From positions 5,642,001 to 5,706,000 of the forward strand of contig OX337229.1 of the NCBI GenBank assembly GCA_946965045.2: a stretch of DNA of 64,000 bases, written 5' to 3'. Positions 52,501 to 62,440 of this stretch are shown piece by piece. The notes under the pieces were generated by a model. That model saw only the letters and a list, made by a program, of their open reading frames with translations. It did not search any database and was not told the origin of the DNA. Each line of letters begins with the position of its first letter. The stretch's first letter is position 1. Position numbers and translations under genes: made by a program. The DNA comes from Epithemia pelagica (lineage: Eukaryota; Bacillariophyta; Bacillariophyceae; Surirellales; Surirellaceae).

Positions 52501-53216
52501 TCTTCCACGACTTCGGGGTGGTATTTACCAAAGTGTTTGCTGATGTTGGACGAAAGGCCTCTGCCAAGACCAAGGAGACATTTGTCGAGACTAACAGTCG
52601 GGTCGTCGAAGCAATGTGGACAAACAACAAGCTTCTTTACAATGGAATGATAGCCATCGTTCATTTCTTTGTCTTCATCAGAAGCTGACTCTAACAATTG
52701 CAGACACGAAAATAAACCTGGCATTTTCCCCAAATTGACAGCGGGGTTTGATTTTAAGGTCTTCTTCGTGCTGGTCAATTTCTTGAAGTTCAGGTAACGA
52801 ACTTTTCCAAAGAACGAATTTTGGAAATTTCGAAAGAGCTTCTTCGGAGGTGGACAAAACGAGACATATGATTTCTCTTGTTTGATTTCATCCTTTCGGC
52901 TTTGTGTCAAGGGTCCCTCGTCCGTAGGAGCAGGAGCAGCAACTTGTTGAGAGTTGTCTTCATTGTTGGCTGTTGTAGGAGGCGCCTGGTTTTCATTTTC
53001 TCTTTCATTGGTTGTTGTCGGTGGGTTCGTGGGTTCTTCATTGTTGTCGTCACCTCCAGTTGCTGACGATAGTCGAGCTTCTTTGGAGGATTGAGATGAC
53101 TGCCGTTGATTCTTTCTTTGGGGAGCCATGGCATACATGAATGTCGCTGATGAAAGACTGGAAACAGCAGGGGAGTTCAAATCTACTTCAATGTCCTCGA
53201 TTGGCAACAAAGACAT
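49551..53216 (-). CDS. hAT-superfamily transposase
   Basis: 1221-aa cut-and-paste transposase, single exon, start ATG 53216 (an internal ATG at 53129 is possible). The N-terminus is Gln/Ser/Thr-rich. A BED-like zinc finger follows at about residues 195-235 (CPHC, then HFGKYH). The RNase H-like core has its first Asp in THDIWQG (about 360) and second in VNDNTNSAVLAG (about 424), followed by KCDMHRAELILKH, the hAT C..H block. The all-helical insertion is spread through residues 450-850. The C-terminal dimerisation domain reads LKWWSDNK...FPKLFPSALIWISKPATNAFQERVFS (about 880-915), with the hAT WW and the P-AT-A-ER-FS signature. A further 300-residue Lys/Glu/Gln-rich tail is unusual. All motifs are intact, so it may be active. 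Confidence 0.95.
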   Translation of the reverse strand: MSLLPIEDIEVDLNSPAVSSLSSATFMYAMAPQRKNQRQSSQSSKEARLSSATGGDDNNEEPTNPPTTTNERENENQAPPTTANNEDNSQQVAAPAPTDEGPLTQSRKDEIKQEKSYVSFCPPPKKLFRNFQNSFFGKVRYLNFKKLTSTKKTLKSNPAVNLGKMPGLFSCLQLLESASDEDKEMNDGYHSIVKKLVVCPHCFDDPTVSLDKCLLGLGRGLSSNISKHFGKYHPEVVEDTASVATDPTQQPISMYSGTMVSKQDARVMFHQSIYKFVNDCGFPASTVEKESFRDLLKCAIANAPKLKEKDCSISNKAITRMRLESYNDFLKTVTELGENVRQAYHDLCNKPIAFSTITHDIWQGNDKDVLGVCLMFTDPRNCKSYRLPIGLCSTKGHTAKQVADHTSSILNAVGFTQQDLSASVNDNTNSAVLAGKYIVGNKTGGKCDMHRAELILKHSTGLAVRKKKGEVVDSNEEFMTVYRKFFKFAAWMMSSRAKRFEKLRSYALKHGRKVIKVSMPNTTRVGGCIITFHDLFRNKFVTDMYAKEQFEYKDDEFIKHYPSEEDWQLLAEFEGILAPLKQVSMSLQVDDPSASACSLLEIFTSKHCVEVMKDKGVPVLTVTGPNARPWDASLTIAKLQSYRDIVTYDKLSEKSQLLIERVLVEYTNYIEEGHDSHAEHAMCGHPFLASYGPNILKTINVYDDESLKRIRKEFVMDIVRKFSQPKKNGTNPQSKSNQQEREQQKESTPVEIIEDEEEEPSVPKAVTNVMDCFNIFKTHRITKEKENAALMEATATSTSTDDQVDRAKLYKMCDEQFGRYLEFCENVVHGSWEDLIRQYPTAAFLKLSGSWNPEKQQEFKLACTEHYFHVVGKYFDVLKWWSDNKMLFPKLFPSALIWISKPATNAFQERVFSRSSFMDRNPLMRRQLDKNFEMRTMESITREVRSEIVKNEKLLKQGATSDEKQAASGRQAKKVIDLSQESKGEEVSQVQQTAQQRTPAAGTQVPVVPLEKATPTQSDMTRMETVLRATSKLELYELSGTIGAHGIEAETSYKFKSVKKVDKKTVVSDATWDDVELVDLVDDPRDEDQLEALDRKVVAPYDDDEDKEDSDTALKEAIQERKNELIQQTALEKTVASLPVANANEGKKGDSGKRKASSTIQKGRKRTKQNSLSEALARTVVRTPRKKDNRKPPPTPNDSPTRRSPRLAEKEVSSADNDGTS

Positions 53217-53799
53217 GTGCTTTCAACCAGAGATTGGTTGTTTGATTCCGACAGTGTCAACTGGAAAAATCACACCTCATTCGTGTGCTGTAACGCTGCA
53301 ACAGAGGTGAAGAGATTGTGTGTTGGGTTCAGTGTTAAGAGGTAAGAAAGAGGTAAGGGGCCAGTACCGATTATATCTTGTTGACTGTGTTTGTTACTGT
53401 AGGATAGTGCGAAGTGACCAAGTGTCAAGTGTCGACAGTCGACACTGACACTAGTTGCAATGAAGTAAAATTACAACTTGATTTGGAGAATTTAGTTCTA
53501 ATCTTGAGACTTGCAATTAGACTTCAGACTTCGAGTCACTAAGTGGAGACATGTAACTTGATTGAACTATGTGAGAAAATTGCAACTTGGATAATTACAT
53601 TGGTGTGTGCCAATGTTCCGGTAATCAGAGCTTGTAAATAACTAAGTTGGATGGGTCCAAGTCAAGTTCGATGAAAAATGTGAGCAATTTGACTTTGTGA
53701 AAAAAGTTCGTTTGAGAAAGGCTAGTAATGTGATTTGATTTGTGAAATTATGGTGAAAAAGTTCAAAAGTTGCAGAACTTAGAAAATTTTTCGCTAGTG
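53217..53799. promoter_or_regulatory. Right subterminal region of the transposon
   Basis: Non-coding 580 bp between the transposase start and the right end. It has TGCAACT or its complement at 53453, 53581 and 53768 and a near-perfect palindrome AGTGTCGACAGTCGACACT at 53428-53446 (two 9-bp arms around one base). Presumably the transposase promoter and binding sites. Confidence 0.6.
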
Positions 53800-53813
53800 A
53801 CTTCCACACCCTG
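53800..53813 (-). repeat. Right terminal inverted repeat of the hAT element
   Basis: ACTTCCACACCCTG on the plus strand, the exact reverse complement of the left end. Confidence 0.95.
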
Positions 53814-53821
53814 GCTTTAAT
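53814..53821. repeat. 8-bp target-site duplication, right
   Basis: GCTTTAAT, identical to the eight bases before the left end of the hAT element. Confidence 0.95.
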
Positions 53822-54028
53822 GCTTTAGTATGATGGTCCGTTGTCCATCTCACACAAGTCATCATGAATGCCCTCCAATAATATCTAGAGTGGCAATGAT
53901 GTTGGACAGCGTACAAAAAGAAAAAAGAACTATTAATACTATTGCAGTAAGCTTGTGGATAAAAAGGGTCCCCCGAATGATGATGATGAGTAAACGAAAC
54001 ACACACAGATTTGCCGGAATCACGCGCG

Positions 54029-55709
54029 CTATGGCTCGTAACGCCCCGATGTAGCAGCCGGGTTGCCACAACTCTTCAAATCCACCACCACGACCGAAAA
54101 GTTGTCGGCGGAACCACACGATCGGGCATGTTCACACAAATTCCGCGCGGCCCACTTGAACCGGTTCGTGTCAATTTGGAGTCGTCCATCTTCCATGGCA
54201 CAGGACGAGGCAATCACTACATGTGCCGCTTCCTCATTGTCCATGACATCCCACACACCATCGCTCGAAAGAATCAAGAACCAATCATCTTTGCCAATAT
54301 CGTATTCACAAATCTCAGGTTCTGCTGTTATGTAGGGTTTGAGAGAGGCATCTCCCACACTTCGAGACACAGCCAGGAGTCCTTCTACTCGCCATCGGCC
54401 CCAGTATATCACTCGGCCTCCCAGTTCGGATATTCGTCTTGTTTCATCGGGTATTCCGGGCTTGTGGTCGCGAGACAATCGGACAATGGATCCATCTCGG
54501 CGTACCACAATGGCTCTGGAATCTCCTGCGTTGGAGCATACCACCCGTCGACCTCCGACAATGGATACCGCGCAGGCAGTCGATCCATCCGTTTGTCCCG
54601 AATTGACAAAGTCCTTGTCAACCGTTGTAAAAGCATTCTTCATGGAGTACCCCAAGTCGTAGGGGTACGAAGAGTCGCTTCGAATATAGGAAGACATCCA
54701 ATCCGCGCAAAACTGACTGGCCTTGTCACCACCATGACCATCAAACACGCCGCAAAACGTCAGCGGCATGGTTATGCGCCTCGATTGTTTTGGTCCATAG
54801 GTCACTTCCACATCTTCGGATTCGGACTTTACAGCCACCGGGCTGACCTCGACTTGAACTGCATCCATGTCTTCAATCGCATACCTGGAAAAACAAAGAG
54901 TGCAAATGTTAGACACAATCACGACGCAATGTGCGGAAACAGTCCAGAACTAGCGAAACATACCTGTCTTCCATGTAGGCTCGTCCTCCAGCATCACTCC
55001 AATGGCTCACATTGAGGTGCACATTGTTGGGCCGCAGTTCCCTGCGCTCCATGACGGATGGACCTATTGGTTGGCGCTCCGAGCCGTCCGTGACGGACGA
55101 TCGAAGCGAGTATCGAACAATCGCAGCGTTTCGAGGCAGAGAGGGTGGAAGTTGGCCATAGGGATCGCCCATATCGGACGCCAGTGGCGATGGTGGTGAA
55201 GTTAACACAGTGTCTTCTTCCTCCTCATCCTCCACTTCAGAATCTTTGTGGCGTATGCTTTTCCGCGAAAGAAGGAAATTCGGTACTCCCATACATGTTC
55301 TAGAACCAGATCCCACTTTAGCTTTGAGACAATGTTGGCGGTAGCTCTCCCCTGGATCAGAATCATAAGGATCAATTTCATCTTCCTCCTCTTCCTCGTC
55401 CTTCTTCTTTTGTTTGTTGTTGCGCAAGCGATTCTTCCGCTGCTCTTTGGAAGCGGCGGCATTGGATTCCTCTGCGTATTCCTTTTGCGCTCGTGCTTCC
55501 TTTCTCCTCCTTCTTTGTTCCCACATGGAGGATAGTGAATTTCGTCGAGTGGTACTCTGTTCTCGGCTCTCGTCTTCGTCCTCCTCACTGCGGATGGGGG
55601 AGGGTGTCACCCGGCTGCGTCGAGCACCAATGGTGTCTTTCTCAACAAGAGGTGCCTCGCGAAAAGCGGATTGGGCCGCATTATAATCGGATCGATACGC
55701 TAGTGACAT
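54029..55709 (-). CDS. PP2C-family protein phosphatase
   Basis: Metal-dependent Ser/Thr phosphatase (PPM). Two exons, 55709-54964 and 54884-54029, across a GTATGT...TCCAG intron of 79 bp (phase 2), reforming MEDRY, give 533 aa. The first 220 residues are an Arg/Glu/Ser-rich disordered extension with poly-acidic stretches. The catalytic domain starts at WSDAGGRAYMEDRYAI, then FCGVFDGHGGDKASQF (metal Asp, about residue 294), GSTACAVSIVGGRRVVCSNAGDSRAI, LSRDHKPGIPDETRRI, LAVSRSVGDASLK, WFLILSSDGVWDVM (second metal Asp) and SADNFSVVVV. All metal-binding residues are present, so it should be active. Start chosen at the first ATG; the frame is open a little further. It lies about 215 bp from the right end of the transposon. 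Confidence 0.93.
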
Positions 55710-57371
55710 TGTGGCTTCTCCGAACTCGGATTCCCCGTGTGCTGGCAACTCCCGGTTGTTGTTGAGTATCCGTCTCCACTGGCAATTGGAAGGGACAAAA
55801 ATTCAATCCACTTCTACCGATGTTCCTCTTACTGCACCTTCGGTGATGGATTAGAGACGGCTCTGCTTTTTGTGGAGTCGCGTGTGCAAGTCCCTCTGTA
55901 CAAAGTCCGTAGATATCGTACACAAGATTGAACGAACCAGCACACCACAACAACTCCGGCAAACAGAGGGATCTGTCCCACAACAAAGGTCCAACTCGAT
56001 AGACCTCACCACACCAGGATCGACAACACCTCTAGGTGCAAGATCAATACACAAGATAGAAAGAGGATGGCACTCAAGTGGACTGCTCTGCGTCTCCGTC
56101 CATTCCTTTTCTTTCGATCGTTTCTGTCACTTCCTTTCTCGCAAATATCGAATACAACAGCCAACTGGATGTCGCAACGAGCCCGATAGCGCGCATGCCA
56201 GCAAGCTGGCAACGTTCTCTCCAATTTGAACCGACGAGAATGTCCACCCCGGGATTTATGGTCCCCTAATTAGAGTACGCGCTTATCACACTAAAGAATT
56301 GAACTAGCCTATTTACAATAGTCGCTCACATAATATTGGCGAGATAACTATAGCCCCATCCGTCCTTTGTGGCAAAATATTGGCTGATTAGGAGGCACCC
56401 AATTTTTCGTCGATGGGCAACCGAATTGCTAGGATCTATGCCCTTACTAACAAGAATGCTCACGCGGATGTAGGCAATAGTGATTGATTCCCTGTCCGCA
56501 GGGCGAGCAATCCTCGACAAAATTCGCACACGTCTTTGTCCAACAAACTGCTTTCACGGTGACACCCATTGGATTGGATGTGTTCGCCTTGTCCATCCAA
56601 AGAGACAACGAACACAACAGATGGTGAGAACTGCCAACCACAACAGCAAGAAATATCATCGAAACATCAAAATCATGTCTACAGTCTACACGATGGTATC
56701 CATGATGATAGTTCAGCAAATTTCAAACAAGAATGAACACTCCAATAGAATAGAACAGTACAGGCCTTTGTCGCACTCTAGTCTCAATAGTCTGTAATTT
56801 TGAATCCGCACTATCCATGGGAGATAGAAGTAGTAGCCATAGTGAGAAATGTGCAATTGGTCTTTACAGGAAGGGGAACATTACTCTGCGTCTAACCTAG
56901 ACCCATGGGTACAGTGGTTGTTGTCAAGTCACCTAGAGGTAGACGCGTTCCATTCGATCGATAGCATGTAGGTACATTGGTTGCTGTTCGGTCCACCATG
57001 GAATTGTCTACGCTCTGCGAGTTTCTCCCTCGACGACAAGACGTGGATCAAACGGCTCCTGAAACTGCTTGCTGCAAGAGATTCCAGGGTCGGTCTTGTT
57101 TGCATCGTTTCGTGTGTGGTCCCATGTGACCTAAATTTCTGCAGAACGCATCCTTGAACACCCTACCAAGACCGTATCCTTGAGCATATTCGTGCCTCTT
57201 CTTCTTTCATATCCTGCCTCTCTGTCTCTCTGTCTCTCTCTCTCTCTCTCTGGAACCACGGCAAACCGTACCGGTCTGTACTCTGTGTGTTGTGTCTTTC
57301 TTGCGTGAAACGATTCTGCATACATCCAGTCATTCCTGCATCCCTCGTTTTGTTGTTGGTGTGTGCTTCTC
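55710..57371. other. Gene-poor intergenic region, 1.7 kb
   Basis: No gene is supported. Short frames on both strands lack motifs. ACCTAGAGGTAG lies at about 56930-56941. A (TC)n/TCTG microsatellite is at about 57218-57252. The first few hundred bases probably contain the PP2C promoter. Confidence 0.45.
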
Positions 57372-58610
57372 TTATTTTTCAAAGTATCCATCAAAGTGGG
57401 GACTTCGTTTTTCGGCCACGGCCCTCAGTCCTTCACCCCAATCGTTGCGATGGTAACAAATGGCTTGTGCCATGGCTTCTCGTTGCAAGGCTTGTTCCAA
57501 GCCGACATTTTGTTGCGCTCGTAGGGTTTGCACCATGAGACGAAGTGCCACGGGATGGGTCTGGTGGACCACGTCGTGAGCCAAGGCATGCGCTTCTTCC
57601 ACGGCTTGATTCACGGGTGCCAAGCGATTGAGCAATCCCCACTGCAAGGCCTCCTCGCCCGACAAGGTTGCTCCCCGCAACAAGAATTCCGTCGCCTTGG
57701 TCGAGCAAGGGACGGCCAACCGGACAAAATGCGAGGCACCCATGCCGGAATGAATGCCCAATTGGGTAAAATTGAGACCCAAAAGTTTGGCTTTCGGGAC
57801 ACCGACCCGTAAATCACAGGCCAAGGCCAATCCGGCTGGAATACAATAGCCGTGATGGTGATTGCACACGGTTCCAATACACACAAGGAATCATTGAGAA
57901 TGGTCAGAAACCCCAACAATCACCTCTCTCGACACGGTACAATGGTGCATGCTCCACAAACAAGTCATCTCTCAAACAACAACAACAACAACAACAAACA
58001 ACCTCAAGGTCTCTCCAACTCGACTCGACTCTTGTAGAACACACACACAAACTCACTCACCTCCCGCCCCCATGGCAGGTCCATTGAGAGCAGCAATAAC
58101 GGGAACGGGCACGTGTTGTCGAATGCACAAGAAGGATTGATAAAAGGCCATCATGCGATCGACATTGTCCTGAATGGAATTGTGACGCAACGACTCGAGC
58201 CATGTCAAATTGCCTCCCGCCGAAAAGGCATTGGTGCCGTGCCCCGTGACAATGACGGCCCGCAAATCGTAGTGTTGTTGCTGCGTCAACAGGGCGTGAC
58301 CGAGGTCTTGGACCGTTTGGGAAAAGGCGTGACCCAGTTCCACCGTCAAGGCATTGTACGTGTCGGGTGCGTTGAGGGTCAAGATTCCAATGTGGTCATT
58401 CTGATCACTAATGGTAAAGGTCACGAGGTCGTCCTTCTCCTTTTGTTCCTGGTCCACCTTGGTCGCAGACATTGTTGTTGTTTTTGTGGTTGTATGGATA
58501 TTATTAGAAGACAAGAATCGTCGTGGTTGTTGCTTCCAACGATTTGTTCCTCGACGACGCCAAGTCGTCATCATCGCGGGGCCAGGCGGCCGGAAACAAG
58601 AGCGAATCAT
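57372..58610 (-). CDS. Enoyl-CoA hydratase/isomerase family protein
   Basis: Crotonase-fold enzyme, probably mitochondrial. Two exons, 58610-58061 and 57835-57372, across a GTGAGT...TCCAG intron of 225 bp (phase 1), reforming PAMGAGAGLALACDLR, give 337 aa. The N-terminus is basic (MIRSCFRPPGPAMMTTWRRR), a mitochondrial presequence. The oxyanion-hole motifs are TGHGTNAFSAGGNLTWL and AALNGPAMGAGAGLALACDLRVG. The usual acidic catalytic residues near the E/P-loop are replaced (LNFTQLGIHSGMGASHF), which fits the PaaG/carnitinyl-type subgroup rather than classical EchA. The frame runs further upstream antisense to the helicase gene, which I treat as shadow. It could act in fatty-acid or amino-acid breakdown; substrate unknown. 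Confidence 0.9.
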
Positions 58611-58928
58611 GGTAATACGATTTGTCCAACACTCTGTTCTCTGTTGAGATTGAGAATTAGTAGAGGGATCTTTGCACTTTGTGCTTCTCTTCTTCTTCTC
58701 GGTGATGGTGATGGGCGAAAAGATCTCTCTGTCGCAGCGGCATGGAACTAATGCGCGACTGATCGCGTCTGTCGTACCGTCAGACCACACATACAACACA
58801 CGCAAACCAACAACCAACCAACCATCATTCCAATACTGGAAATCTAGATTGTGTATCGACCTTTCTATATGGTTCACCGATGATACCGAATCAACCTGGA
58901 GTTTCTCATTCTTCGGGTCCAGATTTCG
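58611..58928. promoter_or_regulatory. Divergent upstream region of ECH and helicase genes
   Basis: 318 bp between two divergent genes; presumably holds both promoters. No element is recognised. Confidence 0.4.
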
Positions 58929-61900
58929 ATGAAACCACAACGTCGGAGCCGAGCTGGCAAACGTCGTCGTTCCGAGGGTGGAGGGAACGAATCCACCACC
59001 AGGAAGAAGATGGATTCGACGACGACTACCACCACCACCATGCCGCAAAACGATGAAACTCCAAAACCGGAGGAATTTCCCTGGAAATCGGTTGCCGTGT
59101 CCTTTGCCGGTGAACCATCCAATTCGGATCATGATCAGGATGAACACGACGACAACAATACTCGCAATCATTACGATCATCCCACCTTGCAAGGCCGCGC
59201 AGCGGTGGAATTGGAAGCTTCGGCCCACGAAGCGGCCGGCATTTTCTTTGGATTGCAAGTCTTGGATGGCAATTCCTATCGGATCCAACAAGATCCAGTG
59301 ACACATCAAAAACTCATGGTTCCCACTACCAATACTACTCTGCCAGCTGCGGCCGAGGAATCCACAAGGACGACGACGACCACCACCGCGCATCCGGCGG
59401 GGGAGGATTCGACCGCTCCGTCCTCGACAAGGACTCGTGAGAAGAAACGAGATGCCAAGAAACAGAAGAACAAGAAGAAAAAGAAACAAAAACGCAAGAA
59501 ACCAGACGAGACAAACCAACAAAATTCCTCATCATCCACGCCAGAGAAGGCCGTGTCGGCGGATCCAAGTACTCCCAAGGAGGACGATGCTACAAACAAC
59601 ATGGATGACCCATTAGGAGAAGGCACCACAACTCCTCACCATCCACTACCCAGTCATGACGACGAGGAGGAGCAACTCTCCAGTCTCCAAACGTCGTGGT
59701 CGGCGCAAACAGGAGGCGTCGCCCTTCATCCAACCTTGTGTACCGCCTTGTTAAATCAAGGCTTTTGGACTCCCACTCCCATTCAAGCAGCGGCTTTGCC
59801 GGCAGCCCTCTTGGGACGACGCAACATTGTCGGTGCGGCTCCCACGGGATCGGGCAAAACCTTGGCCTTTCTCTTGCCCATGGGACAAGTCCTCTTGGAA
59901 CAAGAACAACAGCAATTGCAGGAGAAGGACCAGAAGGACAAGACGAGACGGTCCTTGCAAGCCTTGATTTTGACCCCCACGCGAGAATTGGCCCTTCAAA
60001 TTCAAGCGGAAAGTGACAAGCTCTTGGGCAAGGGCCGGACGGGAACCTTGGTCGGTGGATTGGCCCATGCCAAACAAGGTCGCATTTTGGAACACAAACG
60101 TCCCCCCATTCTCGTGGCCACACCCGGACGTCTCTGGGAAATGGTACGTACGATTCGTAGTGAGGACCGCTCCGTTTTCTTCAAGTCCCATGAGGACAAA
60201 CAACATCGCACTGTTGATCTAGACATCCATCGCAATCTTTCTTGAACGAGTCTACATGTTTGCACGTCAGTCTGAGGCCTTCTTCTGTGCATGCGCGTGT
60301 TGGTAGTGTCGTTTGGCATGAGTCTCAGCGGATTTCATTTGTGGTTTGTTTGCTTTTTGCGTGTTGACAGATGTCGAGTCGAGAGTATGAGCATTTAAAT
60401 GATTTATCCCAAGTCCGATTTCTCGTCATTGATGAAGCCGATCGAATGATTACTCAAGGGAGTTTTCCCCAATTGTCCATGATTTTGGATGCCGTCCAAC
60501 GAGCCAATCCAGGAGAGGAGGATGACAAGGACAAGGACGAAACGAACCAAGAGCCAGAGGACGAAAATCTCCATGACGAACATCGATTGTTGGGGTTACC
60601 GGGTGTACCAGGGGAAGCCAAGCTCATGATGTTGAACGACACGGTCCTGGCCGAAATTCAACGACAAGGAGGCCTGGAAAACAACAGTGACAACGACAAG
60701 GACATGCTTGTATCGTCGTCGGAGCAGCCACCCACCAAGGAATTGGAGGACAGTGACTATGAAGAGCAACAGGCCCAGTTGATGGATATGGAACAAGTGG
60801 AGAGTTTGGACGATCAACTCTCGCTGCCGGCGGATCCACCGGTACAACGTCAAACCTTTGTCTACTCGGCAACTCTCACACTGCCCGCCTCGGCCAATTT
60901 CAACAAGTCCAAACGACAAATACGATATTCGTCCAATGTGGGCATTGAAGGTGCCATTGCCGAAATCCTGACCAAGTCACGGGCCCAGGGCAAAACCAAG
61001 GTGATTGATCTTTCCAATGTCAACCACCACCACCACAAACCCAAGGCTCGTGCGTTGCCCGAGGATAAGAAGGAATCCACCCAAAGTGAAACCTTTCGTC
61101 TTCCCGAGGGCCTATCCTTGCTGGAACTCAAATGCACGCAACGGCACAAGGATTCCCACCTCTATGCCTACCTCATGACGACCCATGTCGGTTCCTCTGG
61201 ACCCTGCCTGGTCTTTTGCAACTCGATTGCCGGCGTTCGTCGTGTGGGTGCCACCCTACAATCCCTGGGCTTGAATGTTCGAATCCTTCATGCCCATATG
61301 CAACAGGTACGTCATGATATTCCAACTTGAGAGCGCGCGCACAACCGGTTGTTGTGTGCTGTCGGTGGCTGCACTGAGGAACATTCAACCATCCCGATGA
61401 TTTGTGACACATCAAAAGGATGTTGTCCATCGTTCGTGTGGGCTTTGTGAACAATCTCTGAGCAATCGTTTTAGACACCGCCTGGCTCGCTTGTTGGGTT
61501 GTTGTCGTCTCTCAACAATGTGTCTCTCTCTCACACACAAATGTGTTTCGTACAGCGTGCTCGGTTCAAGGCGGTGGAACTGTTACAAGTTTCCGAGCAA
61601 CGGACCGTGGTGGTTGCCACGGATGTTGCGGCGCGTGGTTTGGATATTCCTTCCGTGACATCGGTGGTTCATTATGATACAGCTCGAACGGTCGATGCCT
61701 TTGTGCACCGATCGGGACGAACAGCGGTACGTTACAAAACAATCCAATTTGGTTGTGGAGAGAGAAGGAGCAGAACCAGGATGATATCCATGTGTTCAAC
61801 GGACTAGAGTCTCTGAAATTGTCCCTGTTGAGATACCACTTCTCTTGGCTGTCTGAGTTCTGCCAAATGACGACAAAGCCCCATGACGCGGTTACAGAGT

Positions 61901-62440
61901 GGATCCGATTCTAACGTCTTGATATTTCGGTTTTGCTTGCAGCGCGGAGTAGGGTCCAAAGCGATTGGCTCTAGTTTGTCGCTGGTAGCTCCCGACGAGG
62001 ATAAAATGCACATGGCGGTTTGCAAGGCACTCAACACAAAATTTGAGGCCGTGGTCATGGATGGCCGTCTATTGCAAAGATCGCAAGAGCGCGTCAACCT
62101 TGCCTGTAAGGTCGCCGAGGTGGGAAACCTGGAGAAAAAGAGCATACGACAAAATGAATGGTTAAAGGGAAAGGCTGCCGATGCTGGTCTAGAGATTGAT
62201 GAAGACATGTTGGACGAAGGGTTGTCGGGTGGTGATCGTCGAGATCAGGCGAAATTGAGGGAAGCGCAGAGGGCTCAAGAACAGTTGGCTCGGTTACTGG
62301 CGGAGCCATTGAAGACTCAGCGTTATGGAAAGTTCCTTTCCACAAACAGCTCGTTGAAGCAAGAGGTCATGCTGTCCACGCCAAAACTCCAACAACACAA
62401 TCTTCCTGGTCGCTCCAAGAAAAAGAGGCGGCGGCGTTGA
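58929..62440 (+). CDS. DDX24: DEAD-box RNA helicase, DDX24/Mak5 type
   Basis: Nucleolar ATP-dependent RNA helicase for large-subunit ribosome biogenesis (yeast Mak5, human DDX24). Four exons, 58929-60143, 60371-61306, 61556-61726 and 61943-62440, all phase 0 with GTACGT donors and 216-249-bp introns, give 939 aa. After an acidic/Lys-rich N-terminus with [11 protein letters not shown] come the Q region ([17 protein letters not shown]), Walker [63 protein letters not shown] and [16 protein letters not shown] large acidic insertion separates DEAD from SAT, as in Mak5/DDX24. The C-terminus is basic (KKKRRRR). Introns split just after motif Ib, before the RNA-binding helicase-C block, and inside HRSGRTA. 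Confidence 0.95.
61727..61942 (+). other. Intron 3 of the helicase gene containing a duplicated segment
   Basis: Bases 61801-61860 are similar to 62555-62615 downstream of the gene: both begin GGACTAGAGTCTCTGA and, after 25-30 diverged bases, share CTTGGCTG..TCTGAGT. This indicates a duplicated segment or two copies of a short dispersed element. Confidence 0.6.

Larger units (their letters stand above)
46902..53813. mobile_element. Complete hAT-superfamily DNA transposon carrying a DNA glycosylase gene
   Basis: A 6912-bp element bounded by perfect 14-bp terminal inverted repeats, CAGGGTGTGGAAGT at 46902-46915 and its reverse complement at 53800-53813. Each end is flanked by the same 8-bp sequence, GCTTTAAT (46894-46901 and 53814-53821). 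An 8-bp target duplication and CAGGG ends are the signature of hAT elements. Inside are two convergent intact genes, an HhH-GPD glycosylase-like protein (plus strand) and a hAT transposase (minus strand), with stops 103 bp apart. Both subterminal regions contain repeats of TGCAACT. Intact genes and identical target duplications point to a recent insertion, perhaps still mobile. The element is AT-richer than the surroundings. Confidence 0.96.

Noticed and set aside
58611..59522. Long minus-strand frame extending the enoyl-CoA hydratase upstream by about 300 codons
   Set aside because: It runs antisense through the helicase first exon and gives a low-complexity Leu/Phe and Arg/Ser sequence; the true start with a mitochondrial presequence is 58610.
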